Shown in pieces: positions 9,785 to 22,288 of a stretch of DNA of 64,000 nt. Location of the stretch: assembly GCF_001028135.1 (NCBI RefSeq), contig NZ_LDNM01000003.1, positions 1 to 64,000 on the forward strand, given 5' to 3'. The notes below the pieces were generated by a model. It ran no database searches and had not been told where the DNA came from. It worked only from the letters and a program-made list of their open reading frames with translations. The DNA comes from Xenorhabdus griffiniae (GTDB taxonomy: Bacteria > Pseudomonadota > Gammaproteobacteria > Enterobacterales > Enterobacteriaceae). Within the stretch, counting starts at the first letter, position 1; each line of letters opens with the position of its first letter. Position numbers and translations under genes: made by a program.

Positions 9785-11923
9785 TTATTCTACTGATGAT
9801 TCCGGTGATTGCAGTTCCGCATCAGTTGTAATCACAGCTTCTTTCATGCTCAGGCGGATACGTCCCTGACGGTCAATTTCCAGCACTTTCACCGGCACTT
9901 CTTGCCCAAGTTGCAGATAATCAGTGACTTTCTCTACACGTTTTTCGGCAATCTGAGAAATGTGTACCAGCCCTTCTTTACCACCGCCGATAGCAACAAA
10001 TGCACCAAAATCAACAATGCGGGTCACTTTACCAGCATAAATACGACCGACTTCAACTTCCGCAGTGATTTCTTCGATACGTCTGATAGCATGACGTGCT
10101 TTGTCACCGTCAATCGCCGCAATCTTCACTGTGCCATCGTCTTCAATCTCAATGGTAGTCCCTGTTTCTTCCGTCAATGCGCGGATCACGGAACCCCCTT
10201 TACCAATCACATCTTTGATCTTGTCTGGATTGATCTTGATAGTGTGGATACGTGGTGCAAATTCAGAAATATCATTGCGTGGGCTGTGAATTGCCTGTTC
10301 CATCACACTCAGAATGTGCAAACGGGCACCTTTAGCCTGATTCAGAGCAATCTGCATGATTTCACGGGTAATGCCTTCGATTTTGATGTCCATTTGCAAG
10401 GCGCTGATACCATCTCGGCTACCCGCAACTTTAAAGTCCATGTCGCCCAGATGATCTTCATCACCCAAAATGTCAGACAGAACAACAAAGTTTTCCCCTT
10501 CTTTCACCAGACCCATTGCGATACCCGCAACGGCGGCCTTAACGGGTACACCCGCATCCATCAATGCCAGTGATGCACCACAGACAGAAGCCATAGAGGA
10601 AGAACCGTTGGATTCAGTGATTTCAGATACCACGCGAACGGTATATGGGAATTCGTTGATGCCTGGCATCACAGCCAATACACCACGTTTCGCCAGACGA
10701 CCATGACCAATTTCACGGCGTTTTGGTGAACCGACCATGCCAGTTTCACCAACAGAATACGGAGGGAAGTTATAGTGGAACAGGAAGCGATCTGTACGCT
10801 CACCCATCAGCTCATCGATCACTTGGGCATCGCGCTCTGTGCCCAGTGTTGCAGTCACCAGTGCCTGCGTTTCACCACGAGTAAACAGGGATGAACCATG
10901 AGTACGTGGCAGCACACCTGTGCGAACGTCCAGAGCACGAACCATGTCTTTTTCACGGCCATCAATACGCGGTTCACCACGCAGAACACGGCTACGAACA
11001 ACATTTTTCTCCAGAGCAGCGAGAACGTCAAAAACTTCGGTTTCATCCAGCTCAACGCCTTTTTCTGCAAATTCAGCCAGGATAACCGCAGTGACTTCTT
11101 CTTTGATGCTATTAACCTGAGCATAACGCTCCTGCTTCTCAGTAATGCGATAAGCATCACCCAGACGGGTTTCAGCCAATTCTGCAACCCGATCGTGCAG
11201 AGGCTGATTAATCAGCTCTGGTGCCCAATTCCATTTCTCTTTGCCTGCTTCAGCAACCAGTGCATTGATATTATCAATCACAATCTGTTGTTGCTCGTGA
11301 CCAAACACAACAGCACCCAACATTTGCTCTTCAGTCAGCAGCTCGGCTTCGGACTCAACCATCAGCACCGCGTTATTTGTACCTGCAACGACCAGATCCA
11401 GACGGCTGTGTTTCAGCTCATCACTGGTTGGGTTCAGTACGTATTGATCGTTAATGTAACCCACACGCGCAGCACCAATTGGGCCATTGAATGGGATGCC
11501 AGACAAAGCCAGTGCAGCAGAAGAGCCGATCATGGCAACGATATCAGGGTTTATTTGTGGGTTAACAGAAACGACTGTTGCGATGATTTGAACTTCATTC
11601 AGGAAACCTTCTGGAAACAGAGGGCGTAGAGGGCGGTCGATAAGACGGGCAACTAATGTTTCACCTTCACCCGGACGGCCTTCGCGGCGAAAGAAACTTC
11701 CCGGAATACGGCCAGCAGCGTAAGTGCGCTCCTGATAGTTAACGGTCAGAGGGAAGAAATCCTGACCTGTTTTGACTTTCTTTTGACCAACAACGGTGAC
11801 AAATACCGCTGTGTCATCCATATTGACCATAACGGCTGCTGTCGCCTGACGAGCCATCATGCCAGTTTCGATGGCCACTGTGTGCTGACCATACTGGAAT
11901 TTACGAACAATCGGATTAAGCAA
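9785..11923 (-). CDS. pnp: Polyribonucleotide nucleotidyltransferase (PNPase)
   Basis: Phosphorolytic 3'-5' exoribonuclease, 712 residues (E. coli 711). Two RNase PH-like domains (about 1-230 and 310-545; [21 protein letters not shown]-type motif [13 protein letters not shown]) are joined by a helical domain. KH (about 553-612, [20 protein letters not shown]) and S1 (about 620-690, [26 protein letters not shown]) RNA-binding domains follow. It works in mRNA turnover and in the RNA degradosome with RNase E. It is expressed from rpsO and from its own leader, which carries the conserved RNase III hairpin used for autocontrol. Confidence 0.98.
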   Translation of the reverse strand: MLNPIVRKFQYGQHTVAIETGMMARQATAAVMVNMDDTAVFVTVVGQKKVKTGQDFFPLTVNYQERTYAAGRIPGSFFRREGRPGEGETLVARLIDRPLRPLFPEGFLNEVQIIATVVSVNPQINPDIVAMIGSSAALALSGIPFNGPIGAARVGYINDQYVLNPTSDELKHSRLDLVVAGTNNAVLMVESEAELLTEEQMLGAVVFGHEQQQIVIDNINALVAEAGKEKWNWAPELINQPLHDRVAELAETRLGDAYRITEKQERYAQVNSIKEEVTAVILAEFAEKGVELDETEVFDVLAALEKNVVRSRVLRGEPRIDGREKDMVRALDVRTGVLPRTHGSSLFTRGETQALVTATLGTERDAQVIDELMGERTDRFLFHYNFPPYSVGETGMVGSPKRREIGHGRLAKRGVLAVMPGINEFPYTVRVVSEITESNGSSSMASVCGASLALMDAGVPVKAAVAGIAMGLVKEGENFVVLSDILGDEDHLGDMDFKVAGSRDGISALQMDIKIEGITREIMQIALNQAKGARLHILSVMEQAIHSPRNDISEFAPRIHTIKINPDKIKDVIGKGGSVIRALTEETGTTIEIEDDGTVKIAAIDGDKARHAIRRIEEITAEVEVGRIYAGKVTRIVDFGAFVAIGGGKEGLVHISQIAEKRVEKVTDYLQLGQEVPVKVLEIDRQGRIRLSMKEAVITTDAELQSPESSVE

Positions 11924-11976
11924 AATAATTTTCCTTTGTTAGTGTCACCGCTTAAAAGATCGGCAACAATAGATTT

Positions 11977-12066
11977 TCTCTTCTTGCTACACCCTCACGA
12001 CTAATGACAGTGCTCACTGCTTTGAGGACTCTCATTAGCCGCGCGAGTCACTGTAGCGAAAGAGGT
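11977..12066 (-). promoter_or_regulatory. pnp leader: long RNase III-type hairpin
   Basis: On the minus strand the leader contains CTCTTTCGCTACA and a downstream TGTAGCAAGAAGAG that pair, and inside these GCGCGGCTAATGA pairs with TCATTAGTCGTGAGG (with small mismatches). The result is a long, almost continuous double strand ending about 50 bases before the pnp start. In E. coli the equivalent leader duplex is cut by RNase III, after which PNPase degrades the small strand and represses its own synthesis. The conserved shape and position support the same autocontrol here. Confidence 0.8.
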
Positions 12067-12140
12067 TTAATTTTTAGAAACGGTGCAAAAAACAGGAGAT
12101 TAAATTTTCCGATTCTGTTTTCTGGCAATTCCGTTTCCTA

Positions 12141-12171
12141 GAAGAAAAGGGGCCAAATTAGGCCCCTTTCC
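12141..12171 (-). terminator. Intrinsic terminator/attenuator downstream of rpsO
   Basis: On the minus strand AAAGGGGCC pairs with GGCCCCTTT around TAATTT and is followed by TCTTC. It begins about 16 bases after the rpsO stop. In E. coli the analogous hairpin partly separates rpsO from pnp transcription. Confidence 0.85.
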
Positions 12172-12186
12172 ACTGAAACTCATCAA

Positions 12187-12456
12187 TTAGCGACGCAGTC
12201 CCAGACGCTCAATCAGAGCACTATAGCGTGCCAAATCTTTACCCTTCAGGTAGTCCAGTTGCTTACGACGCTGTGCAACCTTTCTCAGCAGACCACGACG
12301 GCTGTGGTGATCTTTTTTGTGCTCTGAAAAGTGACCTTGCAGGTGGTTGATGTCAGCAGTCAGCAATGCGATCTGAACTTCGCTGGAACCACTGTCGTTA
12401 GCGCCGCGACCAAATTCAGCAATAATCTGCGCTTTTGCAGCAGTACTTAGAGACAT
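12187..12456 (-). CDS. rpsO: 30S ribosomal protein S15
   Basis: 89 residues, the standard length. S15 binds 16S rRNA and nucleates assembly of the platform of the 30S subunit. The sequence shows typical S15 elements: [16 protein letters not shown] at the N-terminus, [27 protein letters not shown] and [11 protein letters not shown]. The ATG at 12456 is chosen because upstream in-frame codons are not S15-like and GGAG precedes it. A strong promoter lies about 75 bases upstream, and a terminator follows before pnp. Confidence 0.98.
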   Translation of the reverse strand: MSLSTAAKAQIIAEFGRGANDSGSSEVQIALLTADINHLQGHFSEHKKDHHSRRGLLRKVAQRRKQLDYLKGKDLARYSALIERLGLRR

Positions 12457-12530
12457 AGTATAACTCCAAATATGTAATTTAAAATAACGAGTGCCGATCT
12501 CTAATTCAGCCACTCATGTACAGACGCGGT

Positions 12531-12559
12531 ATTCTACGCTGCAAATAGGTGAAGCGCAA
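12531..12559 (-). promoter_or_regulatory. Sigma-70 promoter of rpsO
   Basis: On the minus strand TTGCGC and TAGAAT are separated by exactly 17 bases, in the gap between truB and rpsO. The expected start site is about 70 bases before the rpsO start codon. This allows S15 synthesis apart from the upstream nusA-infB-truB operon. Confidence 0.75.
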
Positions 12560-12635
12560 GACAGCACAATCACCGTCATTCTGTGCCCCAACTCAATTTA
12601 TCTGCTGAAAATTCCTTGTCTGTCTGTTGCTATCA

Positions 12636-13580
12636 TTATTCCGTTTCAACAACCAGACGGCGTGGAGCCACTAATCCACCATCATCAATCATTGCAATGC
12701 CGATGAATTTATTTTCATCTCCTTCGGTCACCCTCACCCATTCACCTGCAGCCAACTTATGGTTGCTGCGAACTGGCTGGCCTTGTTTGAAGTACGACGC
12801 AACGACAGAGGTTACGTGAATGACAGGAAAATGAATCACAGCGGTATCCAGGGGTAGCAACAAGGGATCAAGCGATTCCCACGCCTCTATTTCTTGAGCT
12901 TCAGCCTGTTGTTTTAACGCATATAACTGTTCCAACGTGACCATTCTTTGATTGGGATAGTCGGCAACCTGTAAACGACGCAGATAAATGACATGTGCGC
13001 CACAGCCCAAAAGTTCCCCTAAATCATCAATGATGGTACGAATGTAAGTTCCCTTGGAACAGTGTATCTCCAATTCCAGCTCATTCCCTTCCCAGCGAAT
13101 GAATTGCAATTCATAAACAGTAATAGGACGCGCTTCCCGCTCCACTTCAATCCCCTGACGGGCATATTCGTATAGCGGTTTTCCCTGATGTTTCAATGCA
13201 GAGTACATGGAAGGAACCTGCATGGTATCACCACGGAATTGATCCAATGCAGCATTGAGCTGAGATGCGGTGATTTTTACGTCGCGTTCACTGATGATTG
13301 TGCCATGTGAATCCGACGTATCCGTACGCTGCCCCAAACGGGCAATCACACGATAGCGTTTGTCAGAATCCAGCAAGAATTGGGAAAACTTGGTCGCTTC
13401 ACCCAGACAAATCGGCAACATGCCTGTCGCCAATGGATCCAGTGCACCAGTATGACCCGCCTTGCTGGCATTAAAAATCCGTCTGACTTTCTGTAACGCA
13501 TCATTGGAGGAAATATCCTGCGGCTTATCCAGCAACAGTACACCGTGTATAGCACGGCCTTTACGACGGCGCCCCATCAT
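12636..13580 (-). CDS. truB: tRNA pseudouridine-55 synthase TruB
   Basis: Forms pseudouridine at position 55 of the T-loop of tRNAs; 314 residues, as in E. coli. The catalytic Asp lies in the motif [15 protein letters not shown] (near residue 48). [34 protein letters not shown] and [13 protein letters not shown] are further TruB signatures, and a PUA-like domain ends the protein. The ATG at 13580 overlaps the rbfA TGA stop (ATGA), showing translational coupling; a second ATG follows immediately. Confidence 0.97.
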   Translation of the reverse strand: MMGRRRKGRAIHGVLLLDKPQDISSNDALQKVRRIFNASKAGHTGALDPLATGMLPICLGEATKFSQFLLDSDKRYRVIARLGQRTDTSDSHGTIISERDVKITASQLNAALDQFRGDTMQVPSMYSALKHQGKPLYEYARQGIEVEREARPITVYELQFIRWEGNELELEIHCSKGTYIRTIIDDLGELLGCGAHVIYLRRLQVADYPNQRMVTLEQLYALKQQAEAQEIEAWESLDPLLLPLDTAVIHFPVIHVTSVVASYFKQGQPVRSNHKLAAGEWVRVTEGDENKFIGIAMIDDGGLVAPRRLVVETE

Positions 13581-13987
13581 TTTTCCTCATTGTGATCCGC
13601 AGATGTGCGACGCTTTTCATCATTTTTAACGACGTTGCTAACCAAATTCGACATACGCATCCCTTCCACCAAAGAACTGTCATAAGAGAATGTCAGTTCA
13701 GGAATGATACGCAGACGCATCGCTTTACCCAGCAGGGAACGAATAAAACCGGAGGCTTCGTTCAATGCTTTGATACCTGCTTTAACCATATCTGAATCAT
13801 GCCCATCCACCAGCACATTCAAAAAGGTGACAAATACTTTGGCATAAGCCAGATCGCGGGAAACCTCAACACCAGAGACTGTCGCCATTCCGATACGGGG
13901 ATCTTTGATTTCACGCTGTAAAATGATGGCAATTTCTTTTTGCATTTCCTGTGCAACGCGCTGAGTACGACTAAATTCTCTTGCCAT
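13577..13987 (-). CDS. rbfA: 30S ribosome-binding factor RbfA
   Basis: 136-residue KH-fold protein needed for late maturation of the 30S subunit and for cold adaptation. Conserved pieces include [37 protein letters not shown], and [21 protein letters not shown]. The ATG at 13987 follows AGGAG with 7 bases spacing and gives the usual N-terminus [11 protein letters not shown]; the upstream in-frame codons do not look like RbfA. Lies between infB and truB in the ribosome-biogenesis operon. Confidence 0.96.
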   Translation of the reverse strand: MAREFSRTQRVAQEMQKEIAIILQREIKDPRIGMATVSGVEVSRDLAYAKVFVTFLNVLVDGHDSDMVKAGIKALNEASGFIRSLLGKAMRLRIIPELTFSYDSSLVEGMRMSNLVSNVVKNDEKRRTSADHNEEK

Positions 13988-14061
13988 TGTTATATCTCCT
14001 GACATTTTGGGGGGCATAAAGCCCCCCAAGAATGGAATGAATGTATTAATAAATAATGGTA

Positions 14062-16851
14062 TTAATCGATGGAGCGTTTAATTTCAATCACTTCAAAGAC
14101 TTCAATCATATCGCCAACGCGAACATCATTGTAGTTCTTCACACCGATACCACATTCCATACCATTACGGACTTCGTTAACGTCATCCTTAAAGCGACGC
14201 AAGGATTCCAATTCACCTTCGTAAATGACAATGTTATCGCGCAATACGCGGATCGGGTTATTACGCTTGATGGAACCTTCTGTCACCATACAACCCGCAA
14301 CGGCACCAAATTTCGGTGATTTAAACACATCACGAACTTCGGCAAGACCCATGATCTGCTGTTTGTATTCTGGTGCCAGCATACCGCTCATAGCCTGTTT
14401 GATCTCATCAATCAGGTTATAGATAACGGAGTAGTAACGCAGATCCAAACTTTCGTTTTCAATGACACGACGTGCAGAAGCATCAGCACGAACGTTGAAG
14501 CCCAGAATAATTGCTTCAGATGCCGCTGCCAGTGTTGCATCGGTTTCAGTGATACCACCCACACCGGAACCGATGATTTTCACTTTAACTTCATCAGTAG
14601 ACAATTTCAGCAGTGAATCACTAATGGCTTCACAAGTCCCTTGAACATCCGTTTTCAGAACGATGTTCAGTTCAGATACCTTGCCTTCTTCTAAGTTAGC
14701 GAAGATGTTTTCCAACTTAGCTTTATGCTGACGAGCCAATTTCACTTCGCGGAATTTACCCTGACGATACAAGGCCACTTCACGCGCTTTTTTCTCATCA
14801 CGAACAACCGTTGCTTCATCACCCGCAGATGGCACATTGGACAGACCCAAAATTTCCACTGGGATAGAGGGACCAGCCGAAGTCACTTCGCGGCCAAGTT
14901 CGTTACGCATTGCACGGATGCGGCCATACTCGAAGCCACACAGAACGATATCGCCTTTGTTCAGCGTACCAGACTGAACCAGAATGGTTGCAACTGGGCC
15001 ACGGCCTTTATCCAGGAAGGATTCAATGACCACACCGTTCGCCATACCCGTGCGTACTGCTTTCAGTTCAAGAACTTCAGATTGAAGCAAAATGGCTTCC
15101 AGCAATTCATCAATACCAATACCAGCTTTGGCAGACACATTGATGAACTGGTTTTCACCGCCCCACTCTTCTGAAATGATACCGTATTGCGACAATTCAT
15201 TCTTCACGCGATCCGGATCAGCTTCTGGCTTATCGATCTTGTTCACCGCAACAACAACGGGTACGTTGGCTGCTTTAGCATGCTGGATAGCTTCTATGGT
15301 CTGTGGCATCACACCATCATCCGCTGCTACAACCAGAACAACGATATCTGTTGCTTTCGCACCACGTGCACGCATGGAGGTAAACGCTGCATGGCCTGGG
15401 GTATCCAGAAAGGTGATCATGCCTTTTTCAGTTTTCACATGATAGGCACCAATGTGCTGGGTAATACCACCCGCCTCTCCAGAAGCCACTTTAGTGGAAC
15501 GGATATAGTCCAGCAGAGAGGTTTTACCGTGGTCAACGTGCCCCATGATGGTCACAACTGGCGCACGAGATTCTGCCTGTGTTTCACCCGTATCACGATC
15601 GCTCATCAGCGCTTCTTCCAGTTCGTTTTCACGACGCAGGATAACTTTGTGCCCCATTTCTTCGGCAACCATTTGCGCGGTTTCTTGATCGATCACTTGG
15701 TTGATGGTGACCATTGCTCCCATGTTCATCATAGTCTTAATGACCTGGGCACCTTTGACGGCCATTTTGTTAGCCAATTCAGCAACAGTAATTGTCTCAC
15801 CAATCACAACGTCACGGTTAACCGCAGCTACCGGTTTCGTGAAACTCTGTTGTAAAGTACTCGGCTTACGTTGTTTACCTTTGGTACGACCTACAGCCCG
15901 CGCTTCTTCGCGATCAGCTTTCGATTCAGAATGTTTATTATTCTTCTTCTGGCGGGATTTACCACCACGGGAGCGGGAACGACGTTCGCCCTCTACTTTG
16001 GCGTCATTTTCATCTTCCGCATCACGAGCATAGCGGGAAGTGGTTATATGGTAGTCACTATTGGTCTCACTACTGGTGTCACTACTATTGTTCTCAGAGT
16101 CATAAGACCATTTGTCTTTGTTCTCTTCTGCCATTCGACGCGCTTCTTCTGCAACACGTTTAGCCTCCTCTTCCACCTTACGGCGCACTTCTTCTTCAGC
16201 TTGACGTTTTAAATTTGCAGCTTCAGCTTCACGACGCGCTTTTTCACTTTGCGCAGCAGAGTGATTCTGAACTGATTTTTGCTTGATTTCGGTATGTTGC
16301 TTAGTCACTTTTTCTTTTTCCGCCGCCTCACGCTGAGACAGTTTAGCCTCTTCACGTTTGGCTTTTTCTTCTGCTTCACGTCGAGCGCTCTCTACAGCTT
16401 CACGTTTAGCCTTTTCTTCAGCTTCACGTTTAGCTTGCTCTTCCGCGAATTTTTTCGCTTCAGCCTCAAGCCGCGCCTTCTCTTCTACCTCGCGCCGAGC
16501 CTGCTCTTCCGCTTCACGCTTTTCCTGCTCTTCCGCGTTAACCTGTTCAGTGGTATCGCGGTTTACATATGTGCGTTTTTTGCGGACTTCAATCGCTACC
16601 GATTTACTTTTGCCACCGGTGCCAGGAACGTTTAGTGTACTGCGCGTTTTGCGCTGTAATGTCATTTTACCTGGCTGACCGCCAGAACCGCCTTGTTCGC
16701 GATTCAGATGGGCCAGCAAAGCTTCTTTTTCTTTCTGGGAAACAGAGTCAGTTGCGGTTTTCTGAATGCCAGCATCAGCAAATTGCTGGATGAGACGTTC
16801 CACCGATGTCTGGATCTCTTCTGCCAGTATTTTTACGGTTACCTCTGTCAT
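14062..16851 (-). CDS. infB: Translation initiation factor IF-2
   Basis: GTPase of 929 residues (E. coli 890) that places initiator tRNA on the 30S subunit. The IF2 N-terminal domain opens the protein ([23 protein letters not shown]), followed by a long charged Lys/Arg/Glu/Ala coiled segment (about 110-310). The G domain has [20 protein letters not shown] and NKIDKPEAD, and the C-terminal domains bind fMet-tRNA ([10 protein letters not shown]-type segment, [18 protein letters not shown]). It lies between nusA and rbfA. E. coli makes shorter IF-2 forms from internal starts; I could not place these here. The operon begins with the initiator tRNA that IF-2 serves. Confidence 0.98.
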   Translation of the reverse strand: MTEVTVKILAEEIQTSVERLIQQFADAGIQKTATDSVSQKEKEALLAHLNREQGGSGGQPGKMTLQRKTRSTLNVPGTGGKSKSVAIEVRKKRTYVNRDTTEQVNAEEQEKREAEEQARREVEEKARLEAEAKKFAEEQAKREAEEKAKREAVESARREAEEKAKREEAKLSQREAAEKEKVTKQHTEIKQKSVQNHSAAQSEKARREAEAANLKRQAEEEVRRKVEEEAKRVAEEARRMAEENKDKWSYDSENNSSDTSSETNSDYHITTSRYARDAEDENDAKVEGERRSRSRGGKSRQKKNNKHSESKADREEARAVGRTKGKQRKPSTLQQSFTKPVAAVNRDVVIGETITVAELANKMAVKGAQVIKTMMNMGAMVTINQVIDQETAQMVAEEMGHKVILRRENELEEALMSDRDTGETQAESRAPVVTIMGHVDHGKTSLLDYIRSTKVASGEAGGITQHIGAYHVKTEKGMITFLDTPGHAAFTSMRARGAKATDIVVLVVAADDGVMPQTIEAIQHAKAANVPVVVAVNKIDKPEADPDRVKNELSQYGIISEEWGGENQFINVSAKAGIGIDELLEAILLQSEVLELKAVRTGMANGVVIESFLDKGRGPVATILVQSGTLNKGDIVLCGFEYGRIRAMRNELGREVTSAGPSIPVEILGLSNVPSAGDEATVVRDEKKAREVALYRQGKFREVKLARQHKAKLENIFANLEEGKVSELNIVLKTDVQGTCEAISDSLLKLSTDEVKVKIIGSGVGGITETDATLAAASEAIILGFNVRADASARRVIENESLDLRYYSVIYNLIDEIKQAMSGMLAPEYKQQIMGLAEVRDVFKSPKFGAVAGCMVTEGSIKRNNPIRVLRDNIVIYEGELESLRRFKDDVNEVRNGMECGIGVKNYNDVRVGDMIEVFEVIEIKRSID

Positions 16852-16876
16852 TCTGTTCCTTCCTGCTACAGTTTAT

Positions 16877-18406
<1,530 letters not shown>

Positions 18407-18859
18407 TTAAAAGTGGGGTACCAGGTTCGCTTTCTGGATGTTGCTCAGTGCGAACACTTCGTCTTTTCCATCCACCGTAACCGTAATCATTTCACCATCA
18501 ACTGCCTTGATGATACCTTGCCATTTTCGCCGGTTCTGCATTGCCATGCGTAAAACCAAACTGACTTTTTCACCAATAAAACGCTGGTAATGTTCAGCCT
18601 TAAACAGTGGACGCTCAAGCCCTGGTGAAGATATTTCCAAGTTATAAAGCCCTGGAATCGGATCTTCAACATCAAGCACTGCACTGACCTGGTGGCTAAC
18701 ATCAGCACAATTATCAACAGTGATACCCTCCTCACTATCAATATAGACTCGCAACGTCGATACACGAGCGCGAATATACTCCAGGCCAACTAATTCAAAA
18801 CCCAAAGCTTCAACGGGTGCTGAAATTATCTCTGTTAATTTTTGCTCTAATGTGGACAA
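18407..18859 (-). CDS. rimP: Ribosome maturation factor RimP
   Basis: 150-residue protein needed for 30S maturation. Conserved segments are [48 protein letters not shown], and [20 protein letters not shown]. The start is judged to be the TTG at 18859, giving (M)STLEQKLTE as in E. coli; GGGGGTGGG just upstream serves as Shine-Dalgarno. GTG at 18865 and TTG at 18871 are in-frame alternatives. First protein gene of the metY-rimP-nusA-infB operon, after two tandem terminator-like hairpins. Confidence 0.95.
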   Translation of the reverse strand: MSTLEQKLTEIISAPVEALGFELVGLEYIRARVSTLRVYIDSEEGITVDNCADVSHQVSAVLDVEDPIPGLYNLEISSPGLERPLFKAEHYQRFIGEKVSLVLRMAMQNRRKWQGIIKAVDGEMITVTVDGKDEVFALSNIQKANLVPHF

Positions 18860-18876
18860 GCCCACCCCCAAGACAT

Positions 18877-18898
18877 AAAAAAAGGGCTATATTAGCCC
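18877..18898 (-). terminator. Second terminator-like hairpin in front of rimP
   Basis: On the minus strand GGGCTA and TAGCCC form a 6-bp stem with a 3-base loop, followed by seven T residues. It ends only about 18 bases before the rimP start and could act as an attenuator of the nusA operon. Confidence 0.7.
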
Positions 18899-18920
18899 AG
18901 TAATTCTGCTGTCAAATAAC

Positions 18921-18944
18921 AAAAAACCCCGACACTCGGGGCTT
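18921..18944 (-). terminator. Terminator downstream of metY
   Basis: On the minus strand GCCCCGA pairs with TCGGGG and is followed by TTTTTT. It lies between the tRNA and rimP and is the stronger of two hairpins in tandem; part of the transcription presumably reads through into rimP-nusA. Confidence 0.85.
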
Positions 18945-19086
18945 TATGCAACTGGACCCTATTTACTGCCAGCGGTCTCAACCTACTTCTTTTTTTATAC
19001 TTTTCAAAGCAACCTGTCAAATCAGGGATCGATATCTCAATGGCTGCTGAATTATTACTGTTGAAAAGATACAGGCTGTTAAGAAG

Positions 19087-19163
<77 letters not shown>

Positions 19164-19179
19164 TTCGAAAACGTGGCAA

Positions 19180-19208
19180 ATCTTACGCTGATAATACTAA
19201 AAACGCAA
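19180..19208 (-). promoter_or_regulatory. Sigma-70 promoter of metY-rimP-nusA-infB
   Basis: On the minus strand TTGCGT and TAAGAT are separated by 17 bases. The expected start lies within about 10 bases of the mature tRNA 5' end, as is usual for tRNA promoters. Confidence 0.7.
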
Positions 19209-19222
19209 GTTTCTAGATTAAT

Positions 19223-19312
19223 TGGTGCCGAGGACGGGACTTGAACCCGTACGCCCGTTGTTTAGGCACTACCACCTCAAGGTAGCGTGTATACCAATTT
19301 CACCACCTCGGC
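19223..19312 (-). tRNA. leuU: tRNA-Leu (GAG)
   Basis: A 90-base class II tRNA with a long variable arm and encoded CCA. The acceptor stem GCCGAGG pairs with CCTCGGC, the anticodon loop contains CTTGAGG, and the T-arm is GGGTTCAAGTCCC. It reads CTC/CTT leucine codons. It lies downstream of secG, as in E. coli, but directly next to metY without argG between. Confidence 0.96.
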
Positions 19313-19397
19313 ACTGATTTTATAGGATTGTTATTCTAATGGTTATCTAAACTCATCGTCAAAATCAACAACCCTATTTCAATTCTGTTACTGAATG

Positions 19398-19736
19398 TTA
19401 CTGTGGGATATCACTATTTGGTTTTGCTGGTGTTGCCGGAATTTCTGCCTGTTTTTCAACTTTTACAGGTTCGACAAGGTTATCCCATTTACTGTTAGAA
19501 CCCGTCTTGTTGCTGGTCATGTTACCAAGAATCAGACTGATAACAATGAACAACGTGGCAAAAATAGCCGTCATGCGGGTCATAAAATTACTGGAACCCG
19601 ATGAACCAAACAGCGTGTTAGATGCACCCGCGCCGAAAGAAGCACCCATATCAGCACCTTTACCCTGCTGTAGCAGAACCAGAGCTATTAGCCCGATACC
19701 AACCAGCAAGAATATACCTAAAAGAGCTTCATACAT
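19398..19736 (-). CDS. secG: Protein translocase subunit SecG
   Basis: 112-residue inner-membrane subunit of SecYEG (E. coli 110). Two hydrophobic helices are visible, YEALLGIFLLVGIGLIALVL (2-21) and TAIFATLFIVISLILG (about 56-71), joined by the conserved loop QQGKGADMGASFGAGAS. A variable hydrophilic tail follows. The ATG at 19736 gives the standard N-terminus. It lies between glmM and tRNA-Leu. Confidence 0.96.
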   Translation of the reverse strand: MYEALLGIFLLVGIGLIALVLLQQGKGADMGASFGAGASNTLFGSSGSSNFMTRMTAIFATLFIVISLILGNMTSNKTGSNSKWDNLVEPVKVEKQAEIPATPAKPNSDIPQ

Positions 19737-19915
19737 ATGTTGTACCCGTTTCCTCGTGGCGTTTACCACAATTTTATAGCGACTTTATGTTGCATCACCC
19801 GCTCACAAAATTAGAAAAATTAACTTATTGAGCGGGTGTGAATACTAACCAAAGCGTCTTAGACACGCAAGACTAATTTTAAATACTGGCGTCGTTCGGG
19901 CAAAAAATCAACAAA

Positions 19916-21253
19916 TCAACCTATTTTTTTCACCGCATCAGCAATACGATGCGCTAATACCGTGACTTGCTCTTCATCTTCGCCTTCCACCATGACCCGA
20001 ATCAAGGGTTCTGTCCCTGATTTACGCAGCAGAACACGACCACGGCCATTTAATTCAGTCTCAACTGATTTTACGGTTTCAAGCACTGATTCTGATTGCA
20101 GAGGATCGGCATTACCTGCAAAGCGAACGTTAACCAAAATTTGTGGCAGAAGTTTCATGCCACTGCACAGATCATGCAGGCTCATATTATTGCGTACTAT
20201 TGCACTCAGAACTTGCAATCCAGCAACAATGCCATCTCCTGTTGTGGTTTTGTCCAGCAAAATCACATGGCCCGAATTTTCAGCCCCCAAACGCCAGCCT
20301 TTTTCCTGCAATTTCTCCAGCACGTAGCGGTCGCCAACTTTCGCACGTTCAAATGGAATACCAAGCTGTTTCAGTGCCAACTCCAGCCCCATATTGCTCA
20401 TCAACGTACCCACTGCACCACCACGTAGCTGACCTTGTCTCAACGCTTCACGTGCAATGATATAAAGGATCTGATCGCCATCAACTTTTTGCCCCAGATG
20501 ATCAACCATGATGATACGGTCACCATCACCATCAAATGCCAGACCAACGTGAGCCTGCTCTTCCAGTACACACTGTTGCAATAGACGAACATCCGTTGCA
20601 CCACATTCTTCATTGATATTGATGCCATTAGGCTCACAACCAAGGGTAATTACTTCCGCTCCCAGCTCTCTGAAAACATTCGGGGCGATATGGTAAGTCG
20701 CACCATTGGCGCAATCCAAAACAATTTTCAACCCATTTAAACTTTGTTCACTGGGGAATGTCCCTTTACAAAATTCAATGTAACGACCCGCTGCATCAAC
20801 TATCCGATTTGCCCGTCCTAACTCAGCAGATTCCACACAAGTCAGAGGTTTTTCCATTTCCGCTTCAATCGCTTCTTCAACATCATCCGGTAATTTAGTC
20901 CCATCAATGGAGAAGAATTTAATGCCGTTATCATAGTAAGGGTTGTGGGAAGCGGAAATGACAATGCCGGCTTCTGCACGAAAAGTCCGTGTCAGATACG
21001 CCACTGCCGGTGTTGGCATTGGGCCGGTAAAGGATGCCGATAATCCCGCTGCGGCTAACCCTGCCTCCAGAGCAGATTCCAACATATAACCTGAGATTCG
21101 GGTATCTTTACCAATAATGATTTTGCGAGAACCATGACGCGCCAGCACTTTTCCCGCAGCCCAACCAAGTTTCAATACAAAGTCAGGGGTAATTGGGGTA
21201 TTTCCCACTTTGCCACGGATACCGTCAGTGCCAAAATATTTACGGTTACTCAT
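19916..21253 (-). CDS. glmM: Phosphoglucosamine mutase GlmM
   Basis: Converts glucosamine-6-phosphate to glucosamine-1-phosphate for UDP-GlcNAc, hence peptidoglycan and lipopolysaccharide. Exactly 445 residues, as in E. coli. The phosphoserine loop is [13 protein letters not shown] (Ser near 102), the metal site DGDGDRI, the sugar loop GAENSGHV and the phosphate-binding [12 protein letters not shown]. It follows folP in the usual order folP-glmM-secG. Confidence 0.97.
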   Translation of the reverse strand: MSNRKYFGTDGIRGKVGNTPITPDFVLKLGWAAGKVLARHGSRKIIIGKDTRISGYMLESALEAGLAAAGLSASFTGPMPTPAVAYLTRTFRAEAGIVISASHNPYYDNGIKFFSIDGTKLPDDVEEAIEAEMEKPLTCVESAELGRANRIVDAAGRYIEFCKGTFPSEQSLNGLKIVLDCANGATYHIAPNVFRELGAEVITLGCEPNGININEECGATDVRLLQQCVLEEQAHVGLAFDGDGDRIIMVDHLGQKVDGDQILYIIAREALRQGQLRGGAVGTLMSNMGLELALKQLGIPFERAKVGDRYVLEKLQEKGWRLGAENSGHVILLDKTTTGDGIVAGLQVLSAIVRNNMSLHDLCSGMKLLPQILVNVRFAGNADPLQSESVLETVKSVETELNGRGRVLLRKSGTEPLIRVMVEGEDEEQVTVLAHRIADAVKKIG

Positions 21254-21367
21254 AAAGTTCTTTCCTTTGCTGAACGAATCTTTTGCTCTCAGCGTTTTTT
21301 GCTGACACCATGTTCTTTACAAACGATGTATTCTACAAACTCTGTATTCTATGAACATGTATTCTTT

Positions 21368-22222
21368 TCAGATACCGTATGTCGTACAGGTATTATTGGC
21401 AGACAGTGTTGCGTGAACAACTTGCATTGCCTGAACGGTTTCTTTTACATCGTGCACACGGATAATCTGAGCACCTTTCATAGCTGCAATCACAGCACAA
21501 GCAACGCTTCCGGCCACACGCTCCGGCGGTGGTACATCAAATAATTGGCCAATCATGGACTTGCGTGACATTCCCGCCAGAATAGGTAATCCCAAATGAT
21601 GGAATTCTTGCAAGTGAGCCAATAACTGATAATTATGCGATAAGTTCTTACCAAAACCGAAGCCAGGATCAAGAATCAGGTTGTTTTTTGCGATACCCGC
21701 CGCAACACAGCGCTCAATTTGCTGTATCAGGAAATTTTTTACTTCCGATACAACATTTTCATAGTGAGGCTCTGTTTGCATTGTCCGAGGTTGCCCCTGC
21801 ATATGCATCAGGCAGATCGGCAAACCACTTAGTGCTGCCGCATCAAGTGCTCCAGGCTCCTGCAACGCACGGACGTCATTAATAATATACGCCCCCGCCC
21901 TGGCTGATTCCTGCATAACAACAGCTTTTGAGGTATCAACAGAGATCCAGGTATCAAAGCGCTGTGCCAGCGCCTCAATCATTGGAATAACACGATCCAA
22001 TTCTTCCTGCTCACTTACCTCATTCGCTCCGGGACGAGTCGATTCACCACCCACATCAATAATGGTTGCCCCTTCTTTGATCATCCCGACGGCATGCTCT
22101 AATGCTGTGTTAAAAGTATTATGGGTTCCACCGTCAGAGAAGGAATCAGGGGTAACGTTTAAAATTCCCATCACTTGTGGGCAGGAAAGATCGAGGACGC
22201 TGCCTCTGGCAGTCAGTTTCAT
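21368..22222 (-). CDS. folP: Dihydropteroate synthase FolP
   Basis: 284-residue enzyme joining p-aminobenzoate and dihydropterin pyrophosphate in folate synthesis; target of sulfonamides. Signature motifs are MGILNVTPDSFSDGG, DVGGESTRPGA, ISVDTSKA, LDPGFGFGKNL, GMSRKSMIG and IIRVHDVKETV. The ATG at 22222 matches the normal N-terminus and follows AAGG; an in-frame start at 22243 would add seven residues. It is 66 bases downstream of ftsH, probably in the same operon. Confidence 0.97.
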   Translation of the reverse strand: MKLTARGSVLDLSCPQVMGILNVTPDSFSDGGTHNTFNTALEHAVGMIKEGATIIDVGGESTRPGANEVSEQEELDRVIPMIEALAQRFDTWISVDTSKAVVMQESARAGAYIINDVRALQEPGALDAAALSGLPICLMHMQGQPRTMQTEPHYENVVSEVKNFLIQQIERCVAAGIAKNNLILDPGFGFGKNLSHNYQLLAHLQEFHHLGLPILAGMSRKSMIGQLFDVPPPERVAGSVACAVIAAMKGAQIIRVHDVKETVQAMQVVHATLSANNTCTTYGI

Positions 22223-22288
22223 CGCTAGGTGCCTTAATGTCAAAACCCCAGGACAAGCCTGGGGTTTAATGTAAGATTGTGAGCCACG

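Noticed and set aside
10898-11629. A 243-codon frame opposite pnp
   Set aside because: It is a shadow of pnp, with no ribosome-binding site or recognisable domain.
11924-12186. Possible SraG-type small RNA between pnp and rpsO on the plus strand
   Set aside because: E. coli has such an RNA here, but no convincing plus-strand promoter and terminator pair could be fixed; the visible structures belong to pnp and rpsO.
15187-15855. A 222-codon frame opposite infB
   Set aside because: Its composition is that of antisense to a GTPase gene; infB is intact and certain.
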